In this document: positions 48,695 through 58,597 of the stretch, piece by piece | Layout of the letters: each line of letters opens with the position of its first letter | Position numbering within the stretch: position 1 is the stretch's first letter | Origin: Symbiodinium natans | Taxonomy: Eukaryota > Sar > Dinophyceae > Suessiales > Symbiodiniaceae | Assembly (NCBI GenBank): GCA_905221605.1 | Contig: CAJNDS010000924.1 | Span: 1-64,000, forward strand | Reading direction: 5' to 3' | DNA length: 64,000 nt | Made by a program: the position numbers and the translations under genes | The notes under the pieces: generated by a model | The model's database searches: none | What the model saw: the letters and a program-made list of their open reading frames with translations, nothing else | Told to the model about the DNA's origin: nothing

Positions 48695-49102
48695 GGTCTG
48701 TTCAAGCCCCTATCGTGCTCGCACAAGCCATTGGCCTAACTGCATGAGCCGAAAACTACGCCACTGCAAGGGCAGCAGAGTTGTTGTTGTTGCCTAAACC
48801 TACTAGTTGGCACTTGTGGGCTTGAGATTCTTGCGCAGAGTTCTTATACAAGGGTTTTGAGATTTGATTACGCGTCTCGACTCGCTACCTGCCCTTACAC
48901 ATGTCTAACCCCCTGCACGCCTATCCCCAAGCCACACAGGGGTCGACCGTTTGAACATCATGGACGGACAAAATTGGTTTAACGTCAAAATTCTGCATCC
49001 TGGCATGCTGACCAGTTCCCTCATCACCACAGGCTCACATCCTAATCTAAGACCGTGTGGATGTTGGAATAGGGGGTTGCTTGCTACAGCAGATCTGGCG
49101 CA

Positions 49103-49354
49103 GTGGTAGGGGGCACGCAGCAATGCGCACCATGGATATGGCACAATCTCTCTGTCCTGAGGGACCCTCGGCGAAATCCCTATGCATTGCTAGATGACTT
49201 CCAGAATGACAAGACGGCTCACTACTTCAAGCCTCTCGGTCGCAAGGATCTGGGCTTCAATGTTCAGGGAGTTTGGGTCAGGGCCCTGACGCTAATTCAG
49301 CCTGAGCTACCGCCCTCAACAGATTTGGGGTGTAGAAGGGACACCCAAGATTGA
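49103..49354 (+). CDS. Exon region, unknown protein
   Basis: Open frame of 83 codons; the middle, LDDFQNDKTAHYFKPLGRKD LGFN, has the codon bias of trusted exons. Acceptor may be GCACGCAG| at 49120; the 3' boundary is unclear, TGA at 49354. Product not recognised. Confidence 0.5.
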   Translation: MVGGTQQCAPWIWHNLSVLRDPRRNPYALLDDFQNDKTAHYFKPLGRKDLGFNVQGVWVRALTLIQPELPPSTDLGCRRDTQD

Positions 49355-49501
49355 GCCCTCCGTGGGTTCTGTCCGGCTTAGAAGAGGGATTGGGATGTGC
49401 AAGATCCGAGTGTTGGCAGAAGAGCGAGTTGGCTTGCCTAAGCCCTAAACCCTAAACCCTAAACCCTGAATCCTAAACCCTAAACCCTAAACCCTAAACA
49501 G

Positions 49502-49610
49502 AAATCTCCAAAGGCTGGGCATCCGATACGGTCGCTTGGCTGCATGGCACTCCCCAGGGTCGTTTCCTGTCATTCATGAAGTCCGAAGGCCTACATCTGA
49601 ATGTCCTAAT
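49502..49610 (+). CDS. Exon abutting a family-1 element
   Basis: AACCCTAAACAG| then ISKGWASDTVAWLHGTPQGR, FLSFMKSEGLHLNVL. About 61% third-position G/C and a natural composition. A second frame is open into the element. Ends at the left edge of the family-1 copy. Confidence 0.5.
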
Positions 49611-49740
49611 CTACTGATTGCTTAAGAACCCCCCCCCCCCCCAAGAAAAAAGTGAAAAATATTCTTCCTTATATATTGTAGGGGTAATATAGGGATTATT
49701 GTTTTTGTTTATTCTTTTGGGGTTCTTAAGCAAGTAGTAG
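49611..49740. mobile_element. Family-1 element between exons
   Basis: CTACTGATTGCTTAAGAACC ... GGTTCTTAAGCAAGTAGTAG, flanks TAAT/CAAT. GC at position 49620 and AG at 49740 give a possible GC-AG intron of 121 nt. Confidence 0.85.
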
Positions 49741-49845
49741 CAATTGTTGGCAGACGGCTGCATGGCTGAAAGTCCGCCTGCGCCACCGCCCGAAGGCTGG
49801 TGCAACACCGACACCGAGTCGCCAAGATCACCAAGCTTTGGGACC
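49741..49845 (+). CDS. Exon after a family-1 element
   Basis: AAGTAGTAG| then QLLADGCMAESPPAPPPEGW, CNTDTESPRSPSFGT, ending GGGACC|GTTTAGGG. Acidic/Pro-rich. A second frame is open; bias favours this one slightly. Confidence 0.45.
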
Positions 49846-50299
49846 GTTTAGGGTTCAGGGTTTAGGGGTAAGGGTTTAGGTTTTAGGGTTTAGGGTTTGC
49901 CTGAACACGGCGCTGTAAAAAACCCGGAGAGCTCAGTAAGAAATACACCTCATTTACTCTTCACGTGTTTGCTTACAAATGTCATTTGTGTGTGTATATA
50001 TATGAATATGATCACCGACCTTGCCATGATCTACCGTCACAGGTGTTTCTTCTAAACACCTCGTAAGAATCAATACATTTTGTATGCGAAAGCGTGCAAC
50101 TGCCCTTTTTCCTTGGAGTTGGTTCATGTTTGTCAATCATTGCATCACCTGCGTTCTGCACTTTTTTATTTTGGCTGACAAGCATGGAAACCCAGAGTTT
50201 TGCTTCACTTACAGGCTTATACCCTAAATCCTAAACCCTAAACCCTAAACCCTAAACCCCGTTTGCTACTGTTTGATTAATCTTTGCAGGGCTGCTGGT

Positions 50300-51620
50300 G
50301 GATTCATGCCCTTCCCTCTCATCCTTCCCTCCAGAACAAAAAAACAAGACCAAAGCCATGGGGCCAAGGAGGCCGTGTTGGTTTTCTCGAGTCTTTTTTG
50401 GGGAAAAGTCAAATGGAAACACGTTTTTGCTTTTCGTTTTTGAGTCCCGGAGGGTCGAAAACAAAAAGCACGGATCATTGGTGTCTAGCCGAAAAAACCA
50501 AGCTGCCGAGGAATTTTCCTCACCCCCGGTGTGTGGCTGTTTTCATTTCATGTTCAACTCTTTCTCCTCTCCCGGTCTACTCTGCGCCATCTCGTGGAGC
50601 CCAGTCCCCAGACAATCCCTGGAGTGCCCATCCGCAGAGCATTTCCAGAGAATCCCGGAGTGCCCAACCCCCTCAGAGTATCCTCGAAGAATCCCTGGAG
50701 TGCCCTACCCCAGACAATTCCCCGGAGTGCCCAAATCCAGAGGATCCCCATCGATCCCTGGACCATTGATCCCTGGAGTGCCCAACCCCAAAGTACCCAC
50801 CGGAGAAGTCCTGCCCAGCCCTTGGTATTTTATTAAGATCCCAGAGCAAAATATTCGTTTTGTCGTTCAAGGGGACTTGAGAACCAAGAACAAGCATAGT
50901 TTTGTGTTTTTTTACAACAAACCCTCGAAATCCAAAAACATCCAAAACACAGCCTCCTCGGCTCCATTGCTTGTTTTTTGCATTTGGAGGCGTGGGGGAG
51001 CTATGCACCCTAAACCCTAAACCCTACACCCTACACCCTAAACCCTAAACCCTAAACCCTAAACCCTAAACCCTAAACCCTAAACCCTAAACCCTAAACC
51101 CTAAACCCTAAACCCTAAATCCAAAGCAACGGAGCCCGGGAGGCCTTTCTTCGTTCTTTTGCTTTCTCGATTTGTTCCGGTTTAGGGTTTAGGGCTTAGG
51201 GTTTGGGGTTTAGGGTTTAGGGTTTAGGGTTCACATGGTGATTTTGGTTTTGGAGTCCCCGGGTAGCCGAACAAACGAAACAAGCAACGGTTTTGTTCTC
51301 CGGGCTTCCCGCCGAAAAGCCAAGAGTTCCCTAGTCAATTCTCGTTTCTCGTTCCCCGAGATCAAAAGCCAAACCAATATGGGCTTCTTTGGATTTGTAC
51401 CAAAAGAACCACAAAGACCCGAGAAAACCGAAATGTTCCAAAACCACTGCCTCCTGGGCCCGTTTGTCTTTTGTTTTTGCGTTGGGTTTTGGGCTGCCCC
51501 CCGAAAGAACGACTTCCAACCCACCTTCAGGCTTCAAGAGGTGGGTTGGGATGCCAGTTACGAACGTTGGTCCAGAGGAGGATTTCTTGGGGTGTGGCCT
51601 CTTGATGTAAACCTCTAGTT
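50300..51620. other. A/T-richer accessory block with diverged inverted repeats
   Basis: Recurring modules: GTTTTGGAGTCCCCGGG / TTTTTGAGTCCCGGAGGG (51245, 50438), GGCCAAGGAGGCCGTG (50363) against CACTGCCTCCTGGGCCC (51445), and AAACCCTCGAAATCCAAAAA (50920). Open frames of 240 and 161 codons on plus and 127 on plus/97 on minus all span these repeats. Base composition and lack of splice signals differ from the neighbours, suggesting a decayed mobile unit. A CCCTAAA array (51004-51120) is inserted in it. Confidence 0.5.
50594..50805. repeat. Tandem repeat, unit about 36-42 bp
   Basis: Six or seven copies of ATCCCTGGAGTGCCCAACCC with variable spacer. In the open frame it encodes IPGVP-like repeats, but the period is not a multiple of three throughout. 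Confidence 0.8.
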
Positions 51621-52345
51621 AGATTAGATTTTTGATGCGGCGTGGAAGAGGATGTGTTGGGGCGTGGCCCCTTAATGTAAAATTCGAATTAGGTGTCGTT
51701 ACTTGCGAAGCCCAGATGATGATTTCTCAGGGTGTGTTTCTCACCGTGCGGCCTTGTAATTTATAAAGTTCTAAGATGATTTATTTTATGAATCACTCGT
51801 AGAAGAGGATGTCCCAGGGTGTGAGAAAGGCGTGGTTCGGGATGAGGTTCAAGTGTAAATCTAAATACAAAGGCCGCAGCTCCTGGGCCTCGTTCGCATT
51901 TAGATTTGCTTAGAGGTTTTTAACTCAGAAGGCTGGACCCTATGAAATGCTCATCTGGGGCCTGTGCATAGCAAAATCTCATTAACATCTTAGATCCAGA
52001 GGCTACCCCTCAGAAATCCTCATCTGGGCTTCCTTCGTATTTCAAAACGGATTTTATACATGAAGCTCACACCCCTAGAAATTCTCATCCTAGGCTCCGT
52101 TCGTAAGTCACTATAGACATGCTTTCATGTTAAGAGGCTACACCCTAATATCATCTCCTTGCACACATTCGCAAGTAAATCTACTTAGAATTTTGCATGA
52201 CAAGGACATACCCTAAGAAATCCTCATCTAATACAATTACGTTAAGAGGCCCCTCCCCCAGACATCCTCTTCTAAGCCGCATTCGTCATTCAATTTCACA
52301 AGGGTCTTATATTAGGCCGCAGCCTATGACATCTTCCTCTGGCCC
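51568..52345. repeat. Minisatellite with orientation switch
   Basis: Units like GAGGATTTCTTGGGGTGTGG CCTCTTGATGTAAA are in plus orientation from 51568 to about 51830; from about 51890 to 52345 the same unit runs reversed (AGAAATCCTCATCTGGGC, GAGGCTACACCCTAA, TTCGTA..TCAAT). The unit is about 70-85 bp and diverged. The array is thus one large imperfect palindrome centred near 51860. Confidence 0.8.
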
Positions 52346-52545
52346 CTTTTCGGAATGAATATTAGTTTTTGTAGAATTCTGTATCATAGAGCCACGCCCG
52401 AGTCCTATGACTGCCTGTAGCTGCCCATGCATGTGCGTTTTGGTCTTTAAGTATGTGTGCCTATATGTGTATAAGCATGTACGTGTAGAGGCGCATTTGT
52501 ATCTGCAGTAGGCCAGCTGCGGTCGGCATCCTGGTATCTCGCAAG

Positions 52546-52637
52546 CCCCCACACTCCTCTGGAGGATGCTTTGGGTGGTGAAGAACAGGCTGCCAGAAGA
52601 CTTTCTGGATCAGCCGGTCGGAGCCTCAGAAGCCACG
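52546..52637 (+). CDS. Exon whose donor is the first base of a TTTAGGG tract
   Basis: TATCTCGCAAG| ... GCCACG|GTTTAGGG. Reads LLWRMLWVVKNRLPEDFLDQ, then PVGASEAT, about 70% third-position G/C. Product unknown. Confidence 0.6.
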
Positions 52638-52728
52638 GTTTAGGGTTTAGGGTTTAGGGTTTAGAGGGCATCATACGCAAACGCTGTCACGCTGTCGCGC
52701 TGTCTGTGTGATGCTGTGAGTGCCGAGC

Positions 52729-52820
52729 ATGTGCATTGAGGTCAGGCCTCACCTGTCTGAGGACGAGATCTTGCCCGAGACTGAGATTCGAAAGCTTCTT
52801 CCCGGAAGCCACAGCTACCC
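52729..52820 (+). CDS. Probable first exon with canonical donor
   Basis: GCCGAGC ATG opens MCIEVRPHLSEDEILPETEI, then RKLLPGSHSYP, to CC|GTGAGTCTG. Good bias and a perfect GTGAGT. A 124-codon minus frame (53061-52687) overlaps and is considered a shadow. Acidic, helical. The upstream AG could be a trans-splice acceptor if this is a dinoflagellate. Confidence 0.55.
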
Positions 52821-53304
52821 GTGAGTCTGAAGTGCTTTTGATGTCCAACACCGCCACATGCACACCATGATTTTCAGATTCAGATGCATGTTCGTACATA
52901 ATCAGAGCAGGGGGTTCAAGCGCTACGTCAAGTGAAGTCCCAGAGCAAGCTGCGATCGCATGCCATTGCCGAAGATACGGCTTGCCGTCGGACGTGAGCG
53001 ACGTGTCATCCGACGACGCCGACTTTCGGAAGGACCTTGTAAAGCCAAAATCCTGAGCCAAGGGACGAAAGGAGGGACCTTTATCAGGGACTTTAGGGGC
53101 TCTTTAGGGGCGCTTTAGGGCTCACTTATAGGTATATACTAAGGGTCCCTCCTAGACGTGTCCCTCCTACGCCTCAAGAGCTCAGACAGATAATAGAACC
53201 TAGGCCCGTTGCGGCGGTGTCACTGAAGCGGAATCGAAGCCCCACTGGCCCGGGTATCCCACAAACATCCCGCCACCATTCTTGCCGTACCCATGTTTTC
53301 TAGG

Positions 53305-53395
53305 TGGGACGTTACTACAACTTTATCACTTTAGAAGTTTAGGGTTCCTCTAATGTCATATTAAGGGCGCTAAAAGTTGAACTTTTATTTCGGGG
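53305..53395. mobile_element. Family-10 element, diverged
   Basis: GTGGGACGTTACTACAACTT ... GGGCGCTAAAAGTTGAACTT. Directly follows TTTTCTAG. Confidence 0.5.
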
Positions 53396-54164
53396 TTAAA
53401 GATCAACCAAGTTTTTTAGAGAAAGGCAGCTGGCGTTGTGGCGGCGTGCTTATTTTGGGCTTTTATAAAAGCACACGCGAATCACAGGCGTGTTTTGCGT
53501 TTCGCATGGGAGGCGGTAAACTTTGATACTTTTAAATGTATACTCCAAGGAATGGACGGCGGGCGGTTTGGGGCCGGGGTGGAGCGTACACTTTCCCCGC
53601 AAGGGAAGCGCAAGAAGCCCAAAGCTCGAACAAACCCTGAGTTTGGAATCCGGAATCCTAATCTCTGCAGGCCACTGTCTCGTTTGGTTTTGGGGCAAGT
53701 AACTCCGGAAGCAACGGTCTGCTCTGGGCTTGAAGCTTGACTCAGCTGTTCTGGTTTGGGTTTGGAGTTCTAAGGTTCAGGGATTTGGGACCTTGCACCC
53801 TAAACCCTAAACCCTGCACCCCAAACCCCAAACCCTAAACCCTAAACCCTAACCCTGCCGCTCTTCGTTTTTTGGGTCTGGGTTTTAGGGTTCAGGCTTT
53901 TGGGGCCCTGGGCTGCTCTTCGGGTTTGGGTTTCAGGGTTCCGGGGTTTGGGACCTTGTGCTGCCCGTCGCGTGTGGGCTTTCGGGTTTCGGGTTTTAGG
54001 ACCCCTAAACCCTTAACCCTAAACCCTAAACCCTAAACCCTGGAGGTGTGGGTTTAGTTTTGGGACCTTAGGAGTAGTAGAATCGTAGTTGCCCCAAGCC
54101 CGCCAAAAGGCTTTGCATGGAAAGTCCTTGTAAAACGGTTCACTGTACACGTGACGCTGGCATA

Positions 54165-54245
54165 AACATGCTATGATTATAACTGCTTATAGCCTTATTT
54201 AGGGTACTTGTAGCCCTACTTACAAGTACCCATGAACCTTCAGGT
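54165..54245. mobile_element. Family-3 element, short
   Basis: GCTATGATTATAACTGCTTA TAGCC ... ACAAGTACCCATGAACCTTC AGGTAG. Left terminus lost. Confidence 0.55.
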
Positions 54246-54327
54246 AGCCCTAAACCCTAGACTATACCCTAAACCCTAAACCTTAAGCCCGAAACCCTAA
54301 ACCCTAAACCCCGCGAGCGCGCGAGAG

Positions 54328-54410
54328 GAGATGGACGGCTGCGTGCAGGAGGATCTGGGTGGTTACGGCTGCTGCGACTGCTGCCACTCCGTGTGCACCG
54401 GCCACACGTT
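54328..54410 (+). CDS. Cys-rich exon
   Basis: GCGAGAG| then EMDGCVQEDLGGYGCCDCCH, SVCTGHTL; about 88% third-position G/C. Cys pattern C-x9-CC-x-CC-x3-C suggests metal binding or disulphides. I cannot assign a family. Flanked by CCCTAAA upstream and TTTAGGG downstream. Confidence 0.65.
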
Positions 54411-54494
54411 GTCATTAGGGTTTAGGGTTTAGGGTTTGGGGTTTAGGGTTTAGGGTTTAGGGTTTAGGACTTAGTGTTACAAAACCTCCGATTA

Positions 54495-54560
54495 AAGTAT
54501 ATACTTCCTCGGTAGCCATCATCCTCAAGTACAACTATGGTGACTGTGTTCATTTTTTAA
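54495..54560 (+). CDS. Possible exon
   Basis: SVAIILKYNYGDCV within a well-biased stretch (ATCATCCTCAAGTACAACTA). Borders unclear. A separate 87-codon open stretch without ATG (54544-54804) overlaps in another frame but has weak bias. Confidence 0.3.
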
Positions 54561-55313
54561 GGGGTGCTCTTTTGCCGCACGTACCCAGGAGAGCTTTGAA
54601 GGCCCAGACGGGATTGATCTGAACAATGGGACATGTTTTGGTCTCTGGAATCGGAATCGTGTATACTTACTTATTGCTTGGGGGTACCAACAGGGACTTC
54701 TAGTTAGAATCAGCGCGGAATTGATTGGCTTTTGGGGCGTGCCTCCGCGAGCGATTTCAGTGGGCTTTCGCTTGGCTCTAGATCTCGAAGCTTCGTGTCG
54801 CTGAGTTTACGTGCTGCTACCACCCACAACCCGAGGCCAAACTATAGATTGAAACTCTCGAGTTCAAGTTGTTCCTGGGCCCGTCGGACATGCCCACCTC
54901 TATGGCGCCAGGGCCAACTGTGGCCGCAAGTTTCCGCACTTGTCGTTTACAGGCCTGGCCGTGCAGGTGTCAGGCTTTGGAGGGTGGAGTAGAGGATGGG
55001 GTAGAGGATTAGGGTGTGAAGACACAAGCTACCAAAACGGGGTGACGGTTGGCTTCTTGCTCTAGCTCTAACAAGAAATGAAGAAAAAGTAGGAGCGTCG
55101 AACGTGCGCTTCAAACCGACAGTAGAATTTGCAGAAGTCGTCGGATGCAGAGTAAGAGGAATACCTGTGGTTGCAGTTGTGTCGGCAACTTCCCCAGGGT
55201 TTAGGCAAGGATGCAGTAGCCAACCTAAACTACGGCCGTTCGACCTGTTCTTGCCATTGAACACCCGCCAAACACCATTGTTCTTAGTCCTTTGTTATCT
55301 TTGTTGGCTGTAG

Positions 55314-55476
55314 GGCGTGCCAGGCAGACGTCCAGCTGTTCTCCAAGGAAAGAACAACTACAGTAAGAGGCCTCCCAAGTTTGTGTATGAAAAAAAGCCT
55401 CGTCTCCTCATGCCGTCTGCTCACAACTGGTCAAAGCAGCTAGAAAGCTCCTTGCTAACATTGGATCAGGGCATGG
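55314..55476 (+). CDS. Possible exon before a family-2 element
   Basis: TTGGCTGTAG| then GVPGRRPAVLQGKNNYSKRP, PKFVYEKKPRLLMPSAHNWS and KQLESSLLTLDQGM. Basic protein segment. Third-position G/C about half. It is cut by the family-2 element at 55477; removing element and one GCATGG restores the frame into APEPQPPFGSPFSTI. Confidence 0.45.
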
Positions 55477-55593
55477 TTTTGGGATGTTGCGCCTTATACT
55501 AACAGTCCTTAATAGGGATTATAAGGTACCCCCCCCCCCCCTTATTAATAATCCCTATTTAAGGACGGTTAGCATAAGGGGGGCACACCCCAA
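55477..55593. mobile_element. Family-2 element with GCATGG direct repeats
   Basis: TTTTGGGATGTTGCGCCTTA TACTAACAGTCCTTAATAG ... AGGACGGTTAGCATAAGGGG GGCACACCCCAA, flanked by GCATGG at 55471-55476 and 55594-55599. Confidence 0.85.
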
Positions 55594-55635
55594 GCATGGC
55601 ACCTGAACCACAGCCTCCCTTCGGGAGTCCCTTTT

Positions 55636-55756
55636 CTACTATTTGCTTAAGAACCCCAAAAAACATATAAAAAAATAGTCATTCCGATATTACCCTTATA
55701 AGGAAGAATAGTTGTTTGTTTTTCTTCTTTGGGGGGGGGGGGGTTCTTAAGCAAAC
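55636..55756. mobile_element. Family-1 element truncated by a CCCTAAA tract
   Basis: CTACTATTTGCTTAAGAACC ... GGGGTTCTTAAGCAAACCCT AAATTC: the right terminus ATAGTAG is missing and replaced by CCCTAAA repeats, as if a telomere-like tract was added at a break. Confidence 0.8.
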
Positions 55757-56332
55757 CCTAAATTCTAAACCCTGAACCCTAAACCCTAAACCCTAAATTG
55801 GTAGTTTTGTCAGGCTACATGTGGCTCACGCCACAGCTGACGAGCTCCCTTGTGCGATTGGGCCATGACCTGTGGTGGCCTCTGCATTCTTTAAGGGCGA
55901 ACGGCTCTTGAGGTGCTAAAGTGCAGGGTAGGACCCTAATCCCTAAACCCTAAAACCTAAACCCTAAATCCTAAACCTAAATCCAGGGTTGCGGTTTTGC
56001 ATCTTCAGGACGCGAAGACGAGTATATCAACAGAATGAAAACGCGGCAAAAAATTGGTTGATTTGTAATGATGAGTTTGGACAATTTTCAACGAACTTTT
56101 TGTTGCCTAAACCCCAAACCCTAAACCCCATTTGCCTGTCTACATTCACTCTGCCAGTCGTTCTTGAAATCAATAAGCTTAGCAGGAAAATGTGGAAAAG
56201 CTGGGGCACTTGATTTAGGTTCATCGTTTCTCTGCGATGAGTTGGCTTGGGCTGGCAATCAAACGGGCTGTGAACGAGTCTGAGAAGTGAATCCAAGCCT
56301 CGAGAACAGCGTCCTCAGACCAGCTCCCATAT

Positions 56333-56452
56333 GAAGCAGGGTTTATATTTCTGTTTTTGGTGAGTGTATATAAGGTTCCTTTTCAATATTGGTGAGTGTA
56401 TATACCTGGTGTCCTTTTGGGGGTACAAGAAAATATATACCCTACTTCATAT
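56333..56452. mobile_element. Family-7 element
   Basis: TATGAAGCAGGGTTTATATT ... AATATATACCCTACTTCATA, with two copies of TTGGTGAGTGTATATA inside. Confidence 0.8.
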
Positions 56453-56876
56453 CAACCTCGGGATGATTTTTTAAGGTTCAAAGGGGCGTATAGGTTCGTA
56501 TTGCGAGGTCCCGAGGGTTCATGTCTAAAGTTTCCTGGTGAGGGTATCCTGAGGGTCTTGCTGCTCCCTGCTTAGAGGGGAACTCTGGGGCGTGAACCTT
56601 GCTGCCAAGGATATCCATGCCTGTTTGGGGAGTTTAGCCTGTTGAGCGCTGAGGCCGAAGTTTTCAAAAGGGTCTGACAACCCCAAACCCTAAACCCTAA
56701 ACCCTAAACCGTGTGAGAGCCGCAGGGTTAGCCTGGTAGTGCTCCAGGCGTGGTGGAAGAGCGTTTGCGAGACTCTGTGAATGCGCTGCTTGTTACTGCA
56801 AACACCAGGGGTTTAGGGTTTAGGTTTTAGGGTTTAGGAAGCTACAACTTCAACAGTTAAGTGCCCTTTGGCCAGG

Positions 56877-57001
56877 TGGAGGTTCATGGGTAGGTATAAG
56901 TCGGGCTAACATATTTCTGTGCCCTGAAAATGGTTGTAGCCACCAAAACGACACGTACCCTACTTATAACCCCATTTACAACTGCCCAAGAACCTCCAAG
57001 T
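56877..57001. mobile_element. Family-3 element
   Basis: GTGGAGGTTCATGGGTAGGT ATAAG ... CAACTGCCCAAGAACCTCCA AG. Near-complete ends. Confidence 0.75.
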
Positions 57002-57132
57002 TGCCCTAAACCCTAAACCCCCTAAGACCCTCAAGCTGAAGAGAAGTTTTTTTTTTCAAAGGGCTGCGCGGAATGATTCTGGACCCTAAACCCTAAACCC
57101 TAAACCCTAAACCCTAAACACTGTTGATCGTC

Positions 57133-57210
57133 ATGGCCGAGGTCCACAGATGCAATCCTGGACTTGCTGAGACACTAGGGCAGTGGAGTTTCCCTCGGAG
57201 AAGTGCTTAG
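57133..57210 (+). CDS. Possible short CDS / exon
   Basis: ATG to TAG, 25 codons: MAEVHRCNPGLAETLGQWSF PRRSA; preceded in frame by LLIV after a CCCTAAA tract. Moderate bias; low certainty. Confidence 0.3.
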   Translation: MAEVHRCNPGLAETLGQWSFPRRSA

Positions 57211-57808
57211 GGTTTAGGGTATTTTAGGGCTTAGGGTTTAGTGTTTAGGGTTTAGGGTTTACCGTTTAGGGTTTACCGTTTAGGGTTTGGGGATTAGGGT
57301 GCACGAGCCAGAGCCAAAATTGTCAGTCACTGGAGGGAGACAGCAATGTTACAGGTAGCCGTGAAGCTGCCAATAGTTAAGAGGCCAGAGAAATCAGCCG
57401 CAAAGCCGACGGCCCAACGTGGCCGTCGAGGTCCTAGGTCCCCATGTTGTCTGAGGAATAAATGTCGTTTGGGTACAGGGTTCGCGGGGATTCAGGACTT
57501 TGGTGCTGTTGGGAAGCAAGTACTCCCGGCTTATCCGCTGTTACCTTGTGTACTTTTGTCCTCAGATCAGACCTCAGGATTCGGCTGAGTAGATTAGACT
57601 TATTGGTGCTAATGCGATATCTCCGAAGCGCGCAGACCGCAGATAAAACTATAGCTGTCCATCCGCATGTTCAGTCTAAATCATTGAAACACACACACAC
57701 ACTATACAGGCAGTCGGGCGAGTCGGAAGCTGGGGATGGGCACCAGGGGAGACCTTCCTCTTGAAATTACCCGGCAGCAAGATTGTTGCTATGCAAAGGT
57801 TGTTTTGA

Positions 57809-57997
57809 GGGCTCTTACGGTGTAACAAGGCAGTTCTCCAGTATGTAGTCTGGCAAGGCGTCACATTGGGATTTCAGAATGCGTCCTCGTCCGAAATCGT
57901 ATGGAACCGGTACTCTGCGCTAGGTCTCGCGTGCATCTTCCTTGTTTTTTGCCATGTTGCAAAAGTAGCCTGGCAAGGGCGTCTCCCTGGGGATTAG
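57809..57997 (+). CDS. Possible terminal exon with transmembrane segment
   Basis: 63 open codons without ATG, including YSALGLACIFLVFCHVAKVA, then WQGRLPGD and TAG. The hydrophobic run fits one membrane helix near the C terminus. Acceptor could be GGATTTCAG| at 57876. Bias moderate. Confidence 0.35.
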   Translation, partial: GLLRCNKAVLQYVVWQGVTLGFQNASSSEIVWNRYSALGLACIFLVFCHVAKVAWQGRLPGD

Positions 57998-58368
57998 CCA
58001 TGCATGGGTTGCCTTTTGATTTCAGGGGCGTCTACTTGGCGTGACTCGCCTTTTGCCCGCGTGGGGCCCCTTAGGGCGGGCACCTTGTATCGCTTGAGCT
58101 TTCGGCACACGCAGCACCCTGTGTGTCCTGGTCTAGAGCGGTTCGGCATCACATCCTCAGCCCTCGCCCCTTAGCACTCGGGCTCCCATTGCGCCTGGTA
58201 CAGATTGGGCCTGCAGATGTATGCATCATGCATGTTGAGCTGCACATCATTCTACATTCCACGTGCCATAGTTTGAAAACGACTCATCTGCGCTCGCGAC
58301 ATAGCACACACCATGCCAACACCTAGCGCTTGATGCACATTTCCGGTTGACCCACGTAGACGCCGAGC

Positions 58369-58498
58369 ATGGCTGGCGATCCCGTGGATAGCTTCGACTA
58401 TCCGGGAGGTGTTCCACTGCACCGGCAAGACAGTGTCGACTCTTCGAGTTCTGGCCAGCAGCCCAGTTGGCCACCTGTGCGGGTTCGGGATGTTACAG
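58369..58498 (+). CDS. First exon of a gene split by a family-6 element
   Basis: GCCGAGC ATG opens MAGDPVDSFDYPGGVPLHRQ, DSVDSSSSGQQPSWPPVRVR, DVT to ACAG|GTGTACC. Ser/Pro-rich, low complexity N terminus. Joins in frame (phase 1) to 58598. A minus-strand shadow frame overlaps. Confidence 0.6.
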
Positions 58499-58597
58499 GT
58501 GTACCAGGATGGGCTATGGGGCCTTCAAATTCTCAGAATGAACCCTAAAAAGGGCCTTTTAAGGGATTATAGGGTATCATAGCCCATCTTGGTAAAG
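58499..58597. mobile_element. Family-6 element as 99-nt GT-AG intron
   Basis: GTGTACCAGGATGGGCTATG ... CATAGCCCATCTTGGTAAAG. The inverted ends ACCAGGATGGGCTAT / ATAGCCCATCTTGGT almost fill the intron. Both flanking exons have good codon bias and the join keeps the frame. Confidence 0.75.

Larger units (their letters stand above)
55800..57120. other. Stretch with weakly supported open segments
   Basis: Open pieces at 55801-55911, 56009-56104, 56127-56213 and 56576-56677 have acceptors but low third-position G/C, so they are not called. Also holds a family-7 element (56333-56452) and a family-3 element (56877-57001). Confidence 0.4.

Noticed and set aside
42285-49000. Many stop-terminated open segments (for example 42287-42454, 43168-43275, 44759-44851, 45874-46020, 46059-46115, 46453-46536, 46922-47020)
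   Set aside because: Each has an AG upstream and reads plausibly, but so many consecutive terminal exons without first exons is unrealistic; third-position G/C is mostly near 50% and alternative frames are open. Likely chance.
50298-51020. 240-codon plus-strand open frame
   Set aside because: Runs through a tandem repeat and ends in a CCCTAAA array; no domain and unusual composition. Recorded as an accessory repeat block instead.
54544-54804. 87-codon open stretch without ATG
   Set aside because: Codon bias is weak after the first few codons and a better-biased short exon overlaps in another frame.
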